Assembly: GCF_000716675.1 (NCBI RefSeq)
Contig: NZ_JNXT01000071.1
Span: 1 to 37,334 of the forward strand
DNA length: 37,334 nucleotides
Origin: Streptomyces alboflavus
Lineage (GTDB): Bacteria > Actinomycetota > Actinomycetes > Streptomycetales > Streptomycetaceae
Reading direction: 5' to 3'
In this document: one piece after another, positions 7,258 to 15,891 of the stretch
How the letters are laid out: the number at the start of each line of letters is the position of its first letter
Position numbering within the stretch: the first letter of the stretch is position 1
Position numbers and translations under genes: made by a program
Notes under the pieces: generated by a model
What the model was told of the DNA's origin: nothing
The model's input: only the letters and a program-made list of their open reading frames with translations
Database searches by the model: none

Positions 7258-8028
7258 ATGGGCGCGGAGTTCGGCCGGACGTCCGGCGCGCAGGGCAGGA
7301 TCTCCCAGTGGCTCCGCCGACGCGCGCGTTCCGGCGCCGAGGCCAGCGCGGGCGCCGAGAGCGCCCGCCGCGAGGACCTGCTGCTCGCCGTCGCCGCCGC
7401 GGGGCTGCCCCTGGCCCCCGCCGCCCACCCCGCCGGGTACCGATGTTCCTGCGACCGCATCGGCTGCCCCACCCCCGCCCGGCACCCCGTGTCCTTCGCC
7501 TGGCAGACGCAGTCCACCACCGACCGCGCCCAGATCGAGCGCTGGGCCAGGCACCAGCCCCAGGCCAACTTCATCACCGCGACCGGCATGGTGCACGACG
7601 TCCTCGACGTCCCCCTCGACGCCGGCCGCGCCGCCCTGGCGCGGCTGCTCGCCGCCGAGGTGGAGGTCGGCCCCGTCGCGGAGTCCGAGGGGGCGGGCGA
7701 CGAGGGGCGGATGCTGTTCTTCACGGCGACCCGCGGCACCCCGGAGGACGAGGACGAGTGGTGGCCGTGCGAGCTGGACTGCCATCCGGAGACGATGGAC
7801 GAGCACCCCGGCCTGCGCTGGCACTGCCGCGGTTCGTACGTCCTTGTGCCGCCCGCGCGGCTGCCCGGTGACCTCGCCGTCGGCTGGGTCCGGGGCCCGG
7901 AGTTCACGCTGCCCGACCCGCTGACGCTCCTGGAGATCCTCACCGACGAGTGCGCGCGGTACGCGCGGGAGCCGGGGGAGGACGCCGAGGACACGGCAGG
8001 CGCGGGGGCCTGGCCGCTGCGGGGCTGA
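7258..8028 (+). CDS. Prim-Pol-domain protein, apparently catalytically degenerate (256 aa)
   Basis: It matches the bifunctional primase/polymerase N-terminal domain found in many Streptomyces. It has CSCDRIGCPTPARHP, a cysteine cluster and HP motif, then ANFITATG, then VLDVPLDAG, and GSYVLVPPARL. In active archaeo-eukaryotic primases the strand before VPL ends in DhD or DhE, and a later GGxHhhF strand carries a histidine. Here these read DVP and GRMLFF, so a metal-binding acid and the histidine seem to be missing. A structural or regulatory nucleotide-binding role is more likely than primer synthesis. ATG at 7258 is preceded by GAGGTGAGGGG. It stands alone, divergent from the phosphodiesterase gene. 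Confidence 0.75.
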   Translation: MGAEFGRTSGAQGRISQWLRRRARSGAEASAGAESARREDLLLAVAAAGLPLAPAAHPAGYRCSCDRIGCPTPARHPVSFAWQTQSTTDRAQIERWARHQPQANFITATGMVHDVLDVPLDAGRAALARLLAAEVEVGPVAESEGAGDEGRMLFFTATRGTPEDEDEWWPCELDCHPETMDEHPGLRWHCRGSYVLVPPARLPGDLAVGWVRGPEFTLPDPLTLLEILTDECARYAREPGEDAEDTAGAGAWPLRG

Positions 8029-8083
8029 CCCGCGGGGCCGACGCGCGGTCCTGCGGGGCCGACACGTGGGCCGCGCCCCGCGC

Positions 8084-9061
8084 CTATTCGCCCTTCGCCC
8101 CGACCAGACCCTGCATCCGGCTGAGGATCTTCACCTTGCCGGAGCCTTCGGGGTCCAGGGCCACCTGGTTCGAGACGCGCTCCAGCATGACGGACTGCTT
8201 CGCCTCGCCCTTCATCAGCGCCTTCACGTCCGCGTCCACGGTGACGTTGAGGCCCTTGGACGCGGTCTGCTTCTCGTAGTGGTGCGTGGCGAAGAACACC
8301 AGCGCGCCGCCGTCCTTCGTGCGCAGGCCGAGCGGCGCGAACGCGCCCGCGTCGCGCGGCTCGTCGATGTACTGGACGGCGAGGCCGAGCCGCCGCTTGT
8401 TGCGGTCGCGGGCCGCCTTCCACTGGGTGGTGTGCGGGCCCGGCTCGAAGGCGTCGCCGCCCGACTTCAGGAACGCGGTGTACTCCCCGCCGAGCCGCCG
8501 CGGCGCCACCGCGAGCCCGCTGCCGCCGCCGACGGCGACCGGCTCGACGTGGCCGTCGGCGTCCTTCTTCAGCTCGGGCAGCCGGTCGGGCTGCACCAGG
8601 TTCAGGTACGTCGCCTCCCACAGGGAGTCCGCGTCCGCGCGGGTGAAGGCGATCAGCCAGCGGTAGCCGTGCGGCTTGCGGTTGGCCTCGGCGTCGACGA
8701 CGAACCACCGCGGCCAGCCGGCCTTCTTGGGGATGGAGTACGTCACGTCCGTCAGTTTCAGCGGCACGTACCGGGAGTTGCCGTCCGGGTTCTGCACGTG
8801 CCGTGCCTTGAGGCCCGCCTGGTTGATGGCGCCGAGCGGGCCGGTGACGCGGGAGGCGTTCAGGGCCGGGTCGTACGCCTTGTCCGCCTTGTTGTAGGCG
8901 GTGAGGAAGTCCTTCAGCGCGCGGGCGGCCTCGGGCCTGGTGGCCGTGCGGACGACCTCGCGCTCGCCGTGCACCGTCACGCATCCGCTCGCCGTCAGCG
9001 AGAGGACCGCCACCGCCGCCGCGTACGAGACCGGCCGGCCGAGCCTTGGAACCCTGCTCAT
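8084..9061 (-). CDS. Conserved Streptomyces lipoprotein (325 aa)
   Basis: A lipoprotein signal (residues 1-27, lipobox LTASGC with the cysteine at 27) precedes a soluble domain of about 300 residues. It has no enzyme motif that I recognise. Visible segments are RALKDFLTAYNKADKAYDP near the start and KVKILSRMQGLVGAKGE at the end. It resembles a lipoprotein widespread in Streptomyces with no assigned function. AGGTGAAGG lies just before the ATG. It follows hmuV on the same strand after 155 bases, so read-through from the haem operon is possible, but the gap argues for its own promoter. Confidence 0.8.
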   Translation of the reverse strand: MSRVPRLGRPVSYAAAVAVLSLTASGCVTVHGEREVVRTATRPEAARALKDFLTAYNKADKAYDPALNASRVTGPLGAINQAGLKARHVQNPDGNSRYVPLKLTDVTYSIPKKAGWPRWFVVDAEANRKPHGYRWLIAFTRADADSLWEATYLNLVQPDRLPELKKDADGHVEPVAVGGGSGLAVAPRRLGGEYTAFLKSGGDAFEPGPHTTQWKAARDRNKRRLGLAVQYIDEPRDAGAFAPLGLRTKDGGALVFFATHHYEKQTASKGLNVTVDADVKALMKGEAKQSVMLERVSNQVALDPEGSGKVKILSRMQGLVGAKGE

Positions 9062-9216
9062 CGGATACCTTCACCTACCCCTTCCCGGGCCCGAACCCTA
9101 TCGGGGCCGGGAAGCCGCCGGACGCCGGGCTCCGGCAGTGCGGCAGACGTCCTCAAGGGCCCGCAGTGTCCGCACTGGCCGGATTCGCCGGTTCCGGGTG
9201 TCCGGCACGGCCCGCC

Positions 9217-10065
9217 TCACGCGGGGGCGCGCAGCGGCGTCACCAGCGGCGCCCCGGTCCGCGGGTGCGGGAACACCTCGATGGGCTGCCGGTACACGTC
9301 CGAGAGCAGCCCGTCCTCGAAGACCTCGGCGGGCGCCCCGTCGGCCGCGACGACCCCGCCGTCCAGGATCACCGCGCGGTCCGCGTAGGCCGCGGCGAGG
9401 CCCAGGTCGTGCAGGACGACCACCACCGCGTCGCCCGCGGCGGCCCGTTCCCGGCAGACCCTGAGGACCAGCTCCTGGTGGCGCAGGTCGAGCGCGGCCG
9501 TCGGCTCGTCGAGCAGCAGCAGCGGGGCGCACTGGGCGAGCACCCGGGCGAGCGCCACCCGCGCCCGCTCGCCGCCGCTGAGCGCGGAGAACGGCCGGGC
9601 CGCGAACTCGGCCACCTCGGTGGCCGCCATCGCCGCCCGCACGATCGGGTCGTCGTCGTCCGCGAGGCGCGTCCCGGCCCAGGGCGCCCGGCCCATCCGG
9701 ACGACGTCCTCGACCGGGAAGGGGAAGGAGAGGGTCGCCGACTGCGGCAGGACGGCCCGGCGCAGGGCGAGTTCACGCGCGGGCCAGTCCGGGGCCGGGC
9801 GGCCGCAGACGGACACGGAGCCCGCGTCGGCGGGCAGGTCGGCGGCGAGGGCGGCCAACAGGGTGGACTTGCCCGCGCCGTTGGGGCCGACCAGGGCGAG
9901 CACCTCGCCCGCGCGGGCCGCCACCGTCACGCCCCGCAGGACCTCGCGGCCGCCGAGCCGCACCCGCAGGTCCGCCGTCTCGGCGAGCACGTCGCCGGGC
10001 GCGACGGGTGCGGGCAGGACCCGGTCGCGTACCCCGAAGATCCGCTTGCTCAGCGTCCCGATCAT
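9217..10065 (-). CDS. hmuV: Haem ABC transporter ATPase HmuV (282 aa)
   Basis: The ATPase of the haem importer, acting on the cytoplasmic face with HmuU. Walker A (GPNGAGKST), a Q-loop (LPQSATLSFPF), the signature LSGGE, Walker B (LLLLDEPTAALD) and the switch histidine (VLHDLGLA) are all intact. The LSFPF...VRMGRAPW segment is usual in the HmuV/FecE group. The ATG at 10065 overlaps the permease stop as ATGA, so translation is coupled. The first 28 residues (MIGTLSKRIFGVRDRV) precede the fold proper. It is the last gene of hmuTUV. Confidence 0.88.
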   Translation of the reverse strand: MIGTLSKRIFGVRDRVLPAPVAPGDVLAETADLRVRLGGREVLRGVTVAARAGEVLALVGPNGAGKSTLLAALAADLPADAGSVSVCGRPAPDWPARELALRRAVLPQSATLSFPFPVEDVVRMGRAPWAGTRLADDDDPIVRAAMAATEVAEFAARPFSALSGGERARVALARVLAQCAPLLLLDEPTAALDLRHQELVLRVCRERAAAGDAVVVVLHDLGLAAAYADRAVILDGGVVAADGAPAEVFEDGLLSDVYRQPIEVFPHPRTGAPLVTPLRAPA

Positions 10066-11225
10066 GCCCAGCCCCCTTGCTTGCGGCGGGTCCTGCGCAG
10101 CAGCCAGAAGAAGAAGGGGCTGCCGAAGAGCGCGGTGAGCACGCCGAGCGGCAGCTCGGCGGGCGCGGCGACCGTGCGCGCCGCGAGGTCGGCGCCGACG
10201 AGCACGACGGCACCGCCGAGCGCGCTGCCCGGCACCAGGAACCGGTGCCCGGGACCCGCCGCCATCCGCAGCAGATGCGGCACAAGGAGTCCCACGAACG
10301 TGATGATCCCGGCCACCGCGACGGCCGCGGCCGTGAGCAGCGCCACCACGAGCACGAGCACCATCCGCAGCCGCTCCACGTCCACGCCCAGATGGCGCGC
10401 GGGCCGCTCCCCGAGGGCGAGCAGGTCCAGCTTGCGCGCGTACAGCGGCGCGACGAGGAGTCCGGCCGCCGCGCACGGCAGGACGGCGAGCACCTTCGGC
10501 CAGGTGGCCTGCGCCAGCGAGCCGAGCTGCCAGAACGTGATCTGGGTGACCTGCGCGTTGTCGGCGAAGAAGAGGAAGAGACCGATGAGCGCGCCCGCGA
10601 AGGCGTTCACGGCGATGCCGGTGAGGATGAGGGTGACGACTTCCGTACGGCCGCCGTCCCGTGACAGGACATACACGAGCAGCACCGTCGCGAGTCCGGC
10701 GGCGAACGCGCAGACGGTGACGGTCCAGTTGCCGAAGAAGCTGAGCCCGAGGGCGATGGAGGCGACCGCGCCGACCGCCGCGCCCGAGGAGATCCCGATG
10801 ACGCCCGGCTCGGCCAGCGGGTTGCCGAACACGCCCTGCATCAGCGCGCCCGCGCACCCCAGGGACGCGCCCACGAGCAGCGCGAGCACCACCCGCGGCA
10901 GCCGCACGTTCCACAGCACGCTCTCGCCGACCCGGTCGAGCGCGTGCCCGCCGAGGCCGATGCGGTGCTGGACGGAGGCGAGGACGTCGCCGAGGGGGAT
11001 GTCGTACGCCCCGATCCCCGCGGAGAGCAGGGCGAGGAACAGCAGGGCGGCGGCGAGGGCGGTGGTGAGGAGGAAGGGGGCGCCGCGGCGGGCGGGGCGC
11101 GGGTCGGGGGCGGCCGTTTCGGCGGCCGGTTCCTTGGCCGGGTCCGTGGCCCCGGTCGCGGTGTGGTCCGGGGCGGCTTTCGGCCCGGTGTCCGAGCCCG
11201 CGCCCGGTCGTGCGGCGAGCGTCAC
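10062..11225 (-). CDS. hmuU: Haem ABC transporter permease HmuU, FecCD family (387 aa)
   Basis: A BtuC/FecCD-type permease that forms a dimer in the membrane and passes haem from HmuT to the cytoplasm. After an alanine/proline-rich cytoplasmic N-terminus of about 50 residues come roughly ten helices. Family marks include NVRLPRVVLALLVGASLGCAG, GVFGNPLAEPGVIGISSGA and GIITFVGLLVPHLLRM. GTG at 11225 overlaps the hmuT stop as GTGA, and the stop overlaps hmuV as ATGA, so all three proteins are made in a coupled way. Other FecCD permeases carry siderophores; haem is inferred from the HtaA and haem oxygenase neighbours. Confidence 0.88.
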   Translation of the reverse strand: MTLAARPGAGSDTGPKAAPDHTATGATDPAKEPAAETAAPDPRPARRGAPFLLTTALAAALLFLALLSAGIGAYDIPLGDVLASVQHRIGLGGHALDRVGESVLWNVRLPRVVLALLVGASLGCAGALMQGVFGNPLAEPGVIGISSGAAVGAVASIALGLSFFGNWTVTVCAFAAGLATVLLVYVLSRDGGRTEVVTLILTGIAVNAFAGALIGLFLFFADNAQVTQITFWQLGSLAQATWPKVLAVLPCAAAGLLVAPLYARKLDLLALGERPARHLGVDVERLRMVLVLVVALLTAAAVAVAGIITFVGLLVPHLLRMAAGPGHRFLVPGSALGGAVVLVGADLAARTVAAPAELPLGVLTALFGSPFFFWLLRRTRRKQGGWA

Positions 11226-12247
11226 TTGGCGTCCTTGTAGAGCTGGTCCACCAGGGACTTGAGGACCTGGTCGGTGCGGGGGCCGTAGTTGAGCAGGACG
11301 CCGTCCTCGATGGACACCACCCGGCGGTCCATGCCCGCGGGCGTCTCGGCCACGCCGGGGATCTTCACCATGCCGTCGATGCCGCCCACGGAGTCGAGGC
11401 CCTTCGACATCACGAGGATCGCGTCCGGCGCGGCCTTGGCGAGGGCCTCGCTGGTGATGGCCGTGAAGTCCTTCTTCAGGCCCGACGCCTTGCCCGCGTC
11501 GACCGCGCCCGCCGCCTCCAGGAGCGAGCCCGCGCCGGACTCGCGGCCGCCGAGCAGATAGACGGAGGCCGATCCGCGCAGGTAGAGGAAGGCGACCCGG
11601 GGTTTCTCCGACTGCTTGGGCACGCTCGCGCGCACCTTCGCGATCCGGTCCTCCGTACGGGACTTGAGGGCGGCGCCCGCCTTGTCGACGCCGAGGGCGC
11701 GGGCCACCGCCTCGATGCGCGGGCCCACGTCGGAAAGGCTCTTGGCCGGTTCGAGGACGACGAGGGGGATGCCCGCCGAGCGGATCTGGTCGATGGCCTC
11801 GGCGGGGCCCGTCGTGGTGTCCGCGAGGACGACCGTCGGCTTCAGAGACAGCACGCTCTCCGCCGAGACGTCGTGGGCGCGCGTCACCACCGGCAGCTTC
11901 TTGGCCTGGTCGAAGGTGGCGGTGATGTCGCGTGCCACCACGTTCTCGCCGAGCCCGAGGGTGAACACGATCTCGTTCAGGCTGCCGGTCAGCGGCACGA
12001 TCCGGTCGGCGTCCTTGACGGTGACGCGCTTGCCGTCGGCGGACTCCACGGTCGCGGGCAGCTTCGGCGCCGCCTTGGCCGCGAGCGGTTCGACGCGATC
12101 GGCGGGAGCGGCCTTCGCCCGCGTCCCGCCGCCGTCCCCCGCGCCGCCGCCGTCGCCGGACGAGCCGCACCCGGCGAGGGTGAGCGCGAGCGCGGCGACC
12201 GCCGCGCTGACGAGGCCGCCGATACGGAGTGAGCGCGGCTTGCGCAC
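11222..12247 (-). CDS. hmuT: Haem-binding lipoprotein HmuT (341 aa)
   Basis: A class III periplasmic-binding-type receptor tethered outside the membrane. The lipobox is LTLAGC (cysteine 27), followed by a glycine/serine linker. The mature part has the two-lobe fold joined by a long helix: RIVPLTGSLNEIVFTLGLG, SLKPTVVLADTT and FLYLRGSASVYLLGG are typical. GTG at 12247 is used, with GGTGGA 6-11 bases upstream. It is the first gene of hmuTUV and diverges from htaA across a single iron box, so it should be repressed when iron is plentiful. A promoter (TTAAGG, 16 bases, TACGAT at 12349-12344) overlaps that box. Confidence 0.88.
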   Translation of the reverse strand: MRKPRSLRIGGLVSAAVAALALTLAGCGSSGDGGGAGDGGGTRAKAAPADRVEPLAAKAAPKLPATVESADGKRVTVKDADRIVPLTGSLNEIVFTLGLGENVVARDITATFDQAKKLPVVTRAHDVSAESVLSLKPTVVLADTTTGPAEAIDQIRSAGIPLVVLEPAKSLSDVGPRIEAVARALGVDKAGAALKSRTEDRIAKVRASVPKQSEKPRVAFLYLRGSASVYLLGGRESGAGSLLEAAGAVDAGKASGLKKDFTAITSEALAKAAPDAILVMSKGLDSVGGIDGMVKIPGVAETPAGMDRRVVSIEDGVLLNYGPRTDQVLKSLVDQLYKDAK

Positions 12248-12351
12248 CGAAGTCCACCGTCCTGTCGTGCTGTTGGGGTCCGTGGCCGTCGAGGTGTCCC
12301 GAGCGGCCGGGGTGGCTGTGGCGTGGGGTTCCGCGCCGCGATGATCGTAGT

Positions 12352-12370
12352 TTAGGTTAGCCTTACCTTA
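12352..12370. promoter_or_regulatory. Iron box (DmdR/IdeR/DtxR operator) between hmuT and htaA
   Basis: TTAGGTTAGCCTTACCTTA matches the DtxR-family consensus TWAGGTTAGSCTAACCTWA at 18 of 19 positions. It ends 23 bases before the htaA ATG and lies about 105 bases from the hmuT start, inside the likely hmuT promoter. One bound repressor could block both directions. Confidence 0.88.
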
Positions 12371-12393
12371 ATGACCAGGCCTGGAGGGGTCCG

Positions 12394-13995
12394 ATGCCGT
12401 CGCCCAGACAGCCGCGCACGCGCCGCGGCGCACGCGTGGGAGCCGTAGCCGTCCTGGCCGCGCTCCTGGGAGCGCTGCTCCCGATGACCGCCGCGCACGC
12501 GAAGCCGCGCACCGTCCAGGGCGGCAGGCTCGACTGGGGCATCAAGTCCTCCTTCCAGAGCTATGTCACCGGGCCCATCGCCAAGGGCAGTTGGAACCTC
12601 CAGGGCGGCGCGGCCACGGTCGGCGGCAGCCAGTTCCGCTTCCACTCCGCCAAGGGCTCCTACGACCCCGACACCGGCGCGTTCACCGCCGGATTCTCCG
12701 GGGGAGTGCACTTCACCGGGCACAAGAAGGGCGGCTCGTACGCCCTCGACCTGACCATCAGCCGCCCCACGGTGAAGGTCTCCGGCGGCTCCGGCACGCT
12801 CTACGCCGACATGGTCAGCAAGGAGAAGGGCACCGGCAAGGTCACCTCGACCGCCCAGGTGCCGCTGGCCAAGCTGAACGTCTCGGGCATCGACATGAAG
12901 GGCGGTTCGGGCCCCATCGCCCTCACCAACCTGCCCGCCACGCTCACCTCGCAGGGCGCGAAGGCCTTCGCCGGGTACTACACGGCGGGCACCCGGCTCG
13001 ACCCGGTGAGCCTGTCGACGGACCTCGTCGCGGGCTCCGGCGGCGCCGACAAGCCCGGCGGGTCCGACGGGTCCGACGGCAAGTCGTCGAAGAAGCCCGA
13101 CAAGAAGAAGTCCGGCGCAGACAAGAACGCCGACAAGAACAAGGACCGGGCCGCCGGGCGCATCGAGGACGCCGCCGTCGACTGGGGCGTGCGCCGCACC
13201 TTCCGCGAGTACGTCTCCGGGACTATCGCCAAGGGCAAGTGGACGCTGTCGTCCGGTGCCGAGGACGGCGGCGCGCTGTTCCGCTTCCCGCAGGGCAAGG
13301 GCGCGTACGACGAGAAGAAGCGCACCCTGGCCGCGGACTTCGCCGGTGCCGTCCGCTTCACCGGCAGGCACGGCCTCGACATCCGGCTGAGCGAGGTCGC
13401 CGTCGGCGTGAAGGGCGGCGAGGGCACGCTGTACGCCGACGTCGACGGCGGGGAGTTCCGCAAGAAGAAGGCCCCGCTGGTCACCTTCGCGGCCGCGGAG
13501 CTGAAGGACCTCAAGCCGCGCGACGGCCTCATCGCCGTCACCGAGGCCCCGGCGAAGCTCACTGCCGACGGCGCCAAGGCGTTCGGCTCGATGTACAAGC
13601 CGGGCACCGCCATGGACCCTGTCTCGCTGGCCGTCGCCGTCGACGACAAGGTGGAGCTGCCCGCGCTGCCGGACCTCGGCTCCGAACCCGCCCCGAAGAA
13701 GGCCGCGTCCGACGGGAAGCCGAAGACGTCCGCGAAGAAGGAGTCCGCCGACTCCGAGGACTCCGACGGCTCCTCGAAGGCGCTCCCCATCACGCTCGCC
13801 GCGGTCGCGGCGCTGCTCGTCGCGGCGGCGTTCGCGTTCCTCTTCGAGCGTCGCCGCCGGGCGGCACGGGCGGCTTCCGCCGGGTCCGCAGGGTCCGCCG
13901 GGGGCGCCGGGGGCGCCGGGTCCGCAGGGGGCGCCGGGTCCGCAGGGGGTGATGGAGGCGACGCTTCCGACGGCCCCGGGACGCCGACCGGCTGA
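12394..13995 (+). CDS. HtaA-domain haem-binding membrane protein, two domains (533 aa)
   Basis: A signal peptide (to about residue 36, MTAAHA) is followed by two HtaA domains (about 41-190 and 262-410), a charged linker between them, and a C-terminal helix (about 464-486) closed by RRRR. Each domain has the tyrosine-histidine-tyrosine set used for haem in corynebacterial HtaA: FQSYV, FTGHKK, GYYTAG in the first; FREYV, TGRHGL, SMYKPG in the second. It would take haem at the cell surface and hand it to HmuT. The tail of about 45 residues after the helix is almost all Ala, Gly and Ser and should be cytoplasmic. GGAGGGG precedes the ATG. The iron box upstream controls it. Confidence 0.88.
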   Translation: MPSPRQPRTRRGARVGAVAVLAALLGALLPMTAAHAKPRTVQGGRLDWGIKSSFQSYVTGPIAKGSWNLQGGAATVGGSQFRFHSAKGSYDPDTGAFTAGFSGGVHFTGHKKGGSYALDLTISRPTVKVSGGSGTLYADMVSKEKGTGKVTSTAQVPLAKLNVSGIDMKGGSGPIALTNLPATLTSQGAKAFAGYYTAGTRLDPVSLSTDLVAGSGGADKPGGSDGSDGKSSKKPDKKKSGADKNADKNKDRAAGRIEDAAVDWGVRRTFREYVSGTIAKGKWTLSSGAEDGGALFRFPQGKGAYDEKKRTLAADFAGAVRFTGRHGLDIRLSEVAVGVKGGEGTLYADVDGGEFRKKKAPLVTFAAAELKDLKPRDGLIAVTEAPAKLTADGAKAFGSMYKPGTAMDPVSLAVAVDDKVELPALPDLGSEPAPKKAASDGKPKTSAKKESADSEDSDGSSKALPITLAAVAALLVAAAFAFLFERRRRAARAASAGSAGSAGGAGGAGSAGGAGSAGGDGGDASDGPGTPTG

Positions 13996-14011
13996 GCGCC
14001 GCACCCCGCTG

Positions 14012-14127
14012 CCTCCCCCTGTTCCCCCCTCGCCCCCCCGCGTATCCGCTTCCCCGTCCCCACCCCATCTCCCCTCAACTCCCCACCCCCGCCCCCCACT
14101 CCCCGTTCCCTATCCCTCTCCCTCCCC
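14012..14127 (+). other. Cytosine-rich, guanine-poor tract between the two htaA genes
   Basis: About 115 bases of the coding strand are nearly all C and T, with a dozen or so runs of four or more C and very few G. It sits between the htaA stop and the ribosome site of the second htaA gene. Such RNA fits Rho binding; the other strand could form G-quadruplexes. Confidence 0.6.
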
Positions 14128-14143
14128 GAGGAGCACACAGACC

Positions 14144-15709
14144 ATGGCAGTCACCCGTCGACCCATAGCCCGCGCGGCCGCCGTCGCGACGGCCGTCGCC
14201 CTGGGCACCGCCGCGCTCGCCCTGCCCGCCGTCGCCGCCGACGCGCCCTCGGACGCCGCGTCCGGCACGCCCCGCGCGGCCGCCGAGCAGAAGGCGCCCT
14301 CGGCGTTCACGATCACGGACGGCACCCTGGACTGGGGCTTGAAGGAGTCCTTCCGCAAGTACGTCACGGGCATGGCGCACGGCAAGATCACGGCCGGTGG
14401 CGGTGCCAAGCAGGCGCCGGACAACGGGGTGTTCACCTTCACCGGCGGAAAGGGCACGTACGAGCTGGCGGACCACGCCCTGAAGGCCGCCTTCAAGGGC
14501 GATGTGCGCTTCGTCTCGACGCAGCACACGTTCGACATCAAGATCGCGGACGTCAAGGTCCACACCAAGGGCAAGACGGGGGCGATCCAGGCCGACGTCA
14601 CGCTCAACGGCGCCAAGCAGAACGACATCGACCTCGCGACCCTCGACCTCAGCGAGGTCCGGCCCGGCCAGGGCGCGGGCGGCGCGATGACGTTCAAGGA
14701 CATCCCGACGGCGCTCACCGCCAAGGGCGCGAAGGCGTTCAACGGCATGTACCAGGAGGGCCAGGTCCTCGACCCGGCCACGCTGACGGTGAAGACCGGC
14801 GGCCCCGCCCCGCAGCCGACCCCGACGAAGCCCACGTCCAAGCCGACGAAGCCGACCTCCAAGCCCAAGCCCACGCCCACGAAGCCGACCACGAAGCCGA
14901 CCTCGAAGCCGTCGTCCGGCACGGGCAAGGTCGTCGGCGGCAAACTGTCCTGGGGCCTGAAGGAGTCCTTCCGCCGCTACATCTCCACGGGCGGCAGCGT
15001 GCAGACGGCCGGCGGCGCGAAGAAGATCTCGTCCGGATACGCCTTCCCGCACTCCAAGGCCTCCTGGAACGCGGGGGCCAAGAAGATCGACGCGTCCTTC
15101 GGCGGCAGCGTGCGGTTCCTGTACCAGGGCCACGGCATCGACATGAAGTTCAGCGACTTCAAGATCAAGGCACGCGGCAAGACCGGCACGCTCACCGTGG
15201 ACGTGAAGGCCCAGGGCCGCACCAGCAACGACGTGAAGTTCGCGACCCTCGACCTCTCCCGCGCCTCCTACAAGGCGAAGAACGACGTCGTCCAGCTCAG
15301 CAAGGTGCCCACGCGGCTCACGGCTGCGGGCGCCAAGCAGTTCGAGAGCGAGGCGGGCGGTGCGCCGTACAAGAAGGGCGAGAAGTTCGACCCGCTGACG
15401 GTCGCACTCACCCTGTCCGCCGGCGCCAACATCCCCGCTCCCGCGGGCGGCGCCGGTGACGTGGCCGACTCCGGACCGGGCTCCGACGGCGCGGCCGCCG
15501 GCGGCGGTTCGGTCGGCGGTGGCGGCAGCGTGGGCGGCGGCGGCTCGGTCGGCGGCTCCGTCGGCGACGACGGCTCGCTCGCCGCGACGGGGTCGAGCAC
15601 GCCGTCGGGCGCGCTGCTCGGCGCCGCGGGCGCGGTGGTCGTGGCCGGGGCCGGGGTCGTGTACGCGGCGCGGCGGCGGCACGACGTGCAGCCGGGTCGT
15701 CACGCGTGA
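14144..15709 (+). CDS. HtaA-domain cell-wall haem-binding protein with LAXTG sorting signal (521 aa)
   Basis: After a signal peptide (cut near AVAADAP) come two HtaA domains, about residues 58-212 and 264-420, joined by a proline/threonine/lysine linker (residues 223-259) suited to cross the wall. Each keeps the haem residues: FRKYV, STQHTF, GMYQEG; then FRRYI, YQGHGI, APYKKG. Near the C-terminus, a Gly/Ser/Val stretch leads to LAATG (479-483), a hydrophobic helix and RRRHDVQ. This is the layout recognised by Streptomyces class E sortases, so it is probably bound to peptidoglycan, outside the membrane-held partner. GAGGAG precedes the ATG. It likely shares the upstream gene's transcript, but a C-rich tract intervenes. 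Confidence 0.88.
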   Translation: MAVTRRPIARAAAVATAVALGTAALALPAVAADAPSDAASGTPRAAAEQKAPSAFTITDGTLDWGLKESFRKYVTGMAHGKITAGGGAKQAPDNGVFTFTGGKGTYELADHALKAAFKGDVRFVSTQHTFDIKIADVKVHTKGKTGAIQADVTLNGAKQNDIDLATLDLSEVRPGQGAGGAMTFKDIPTALTAKGAKAFNGMYQEGQVLDPATLTVKTGGPAPQPTPTKPTSKPTKPTSKPKPTPTKPTTKPTSKPSSGTGKVVGGKLSWGLKESFRRYISTGGSVQTAGGAKKISSGYAFPHSKASWNAGAKKIDASFGGSVRFLYQGHGIDMKFSDFKIKARGKTGTLTVDVKAQGRTSNDVKFATLDLSRASYKAKNDVVQLSKVPTRLTAAGAKQFESEAGGAPYKKGEKFDPLTVALTLSAGANIPAPAGGAGDVADSGPGSDGAAAGGGSVGGGGSVGGGGSVGGSVGDDGSLAATGSSTPSGALLGAAGAVVVAGAGVVYAARRRHDVQPGRHA

Positions 15710-15758
15710 GCGGGGCGGTGGTCCTGCGGGCCTGAACCGGTCCGACCGGACCTGAACC

Positions 15759-15840
15759 GGCCGGTGCGGCCTCACTCCCGGCCGCACCGGCCGAACTGAC
15801 GGCGGGTGCCCGGTGCTTGACGCGCCGGGTGCCCGCCGTC
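15759..15840 (+). terminator. Two tandem terminator hairpins after the second htaA gene
   Basis: GGCCGGTGCGGCC (15759-15771) pairs perfectly with GGCCGCACCGGCC (15780-15792). A second stem joins 15798-15813 and 15825-15840, 16 pairs with two G-U. They start 50 bases after the stop. Confidence 0.8.
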
Positions 15841-15891
15841 GGGCGTGTGCACGGGTGGGGGACATGGGGCACGTGATGCTTCAATGCCCGG

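Noticed and set aside
13870..13965. Collagen-like or proline-rich protein on the minus strand
   Set aside because: It is the shadow of the Ala/Gly/Ser tail of the htaA protein; there is no start or ribosome site of its own.
13949..14143. Earlier start for the second HtaA gene, overlapping the first
   Set aside because: The added 65 residues would come from the C-rich tract (Pro/Ser/Arg), and a signal peptide with a GAGGAG site begins at 14144.
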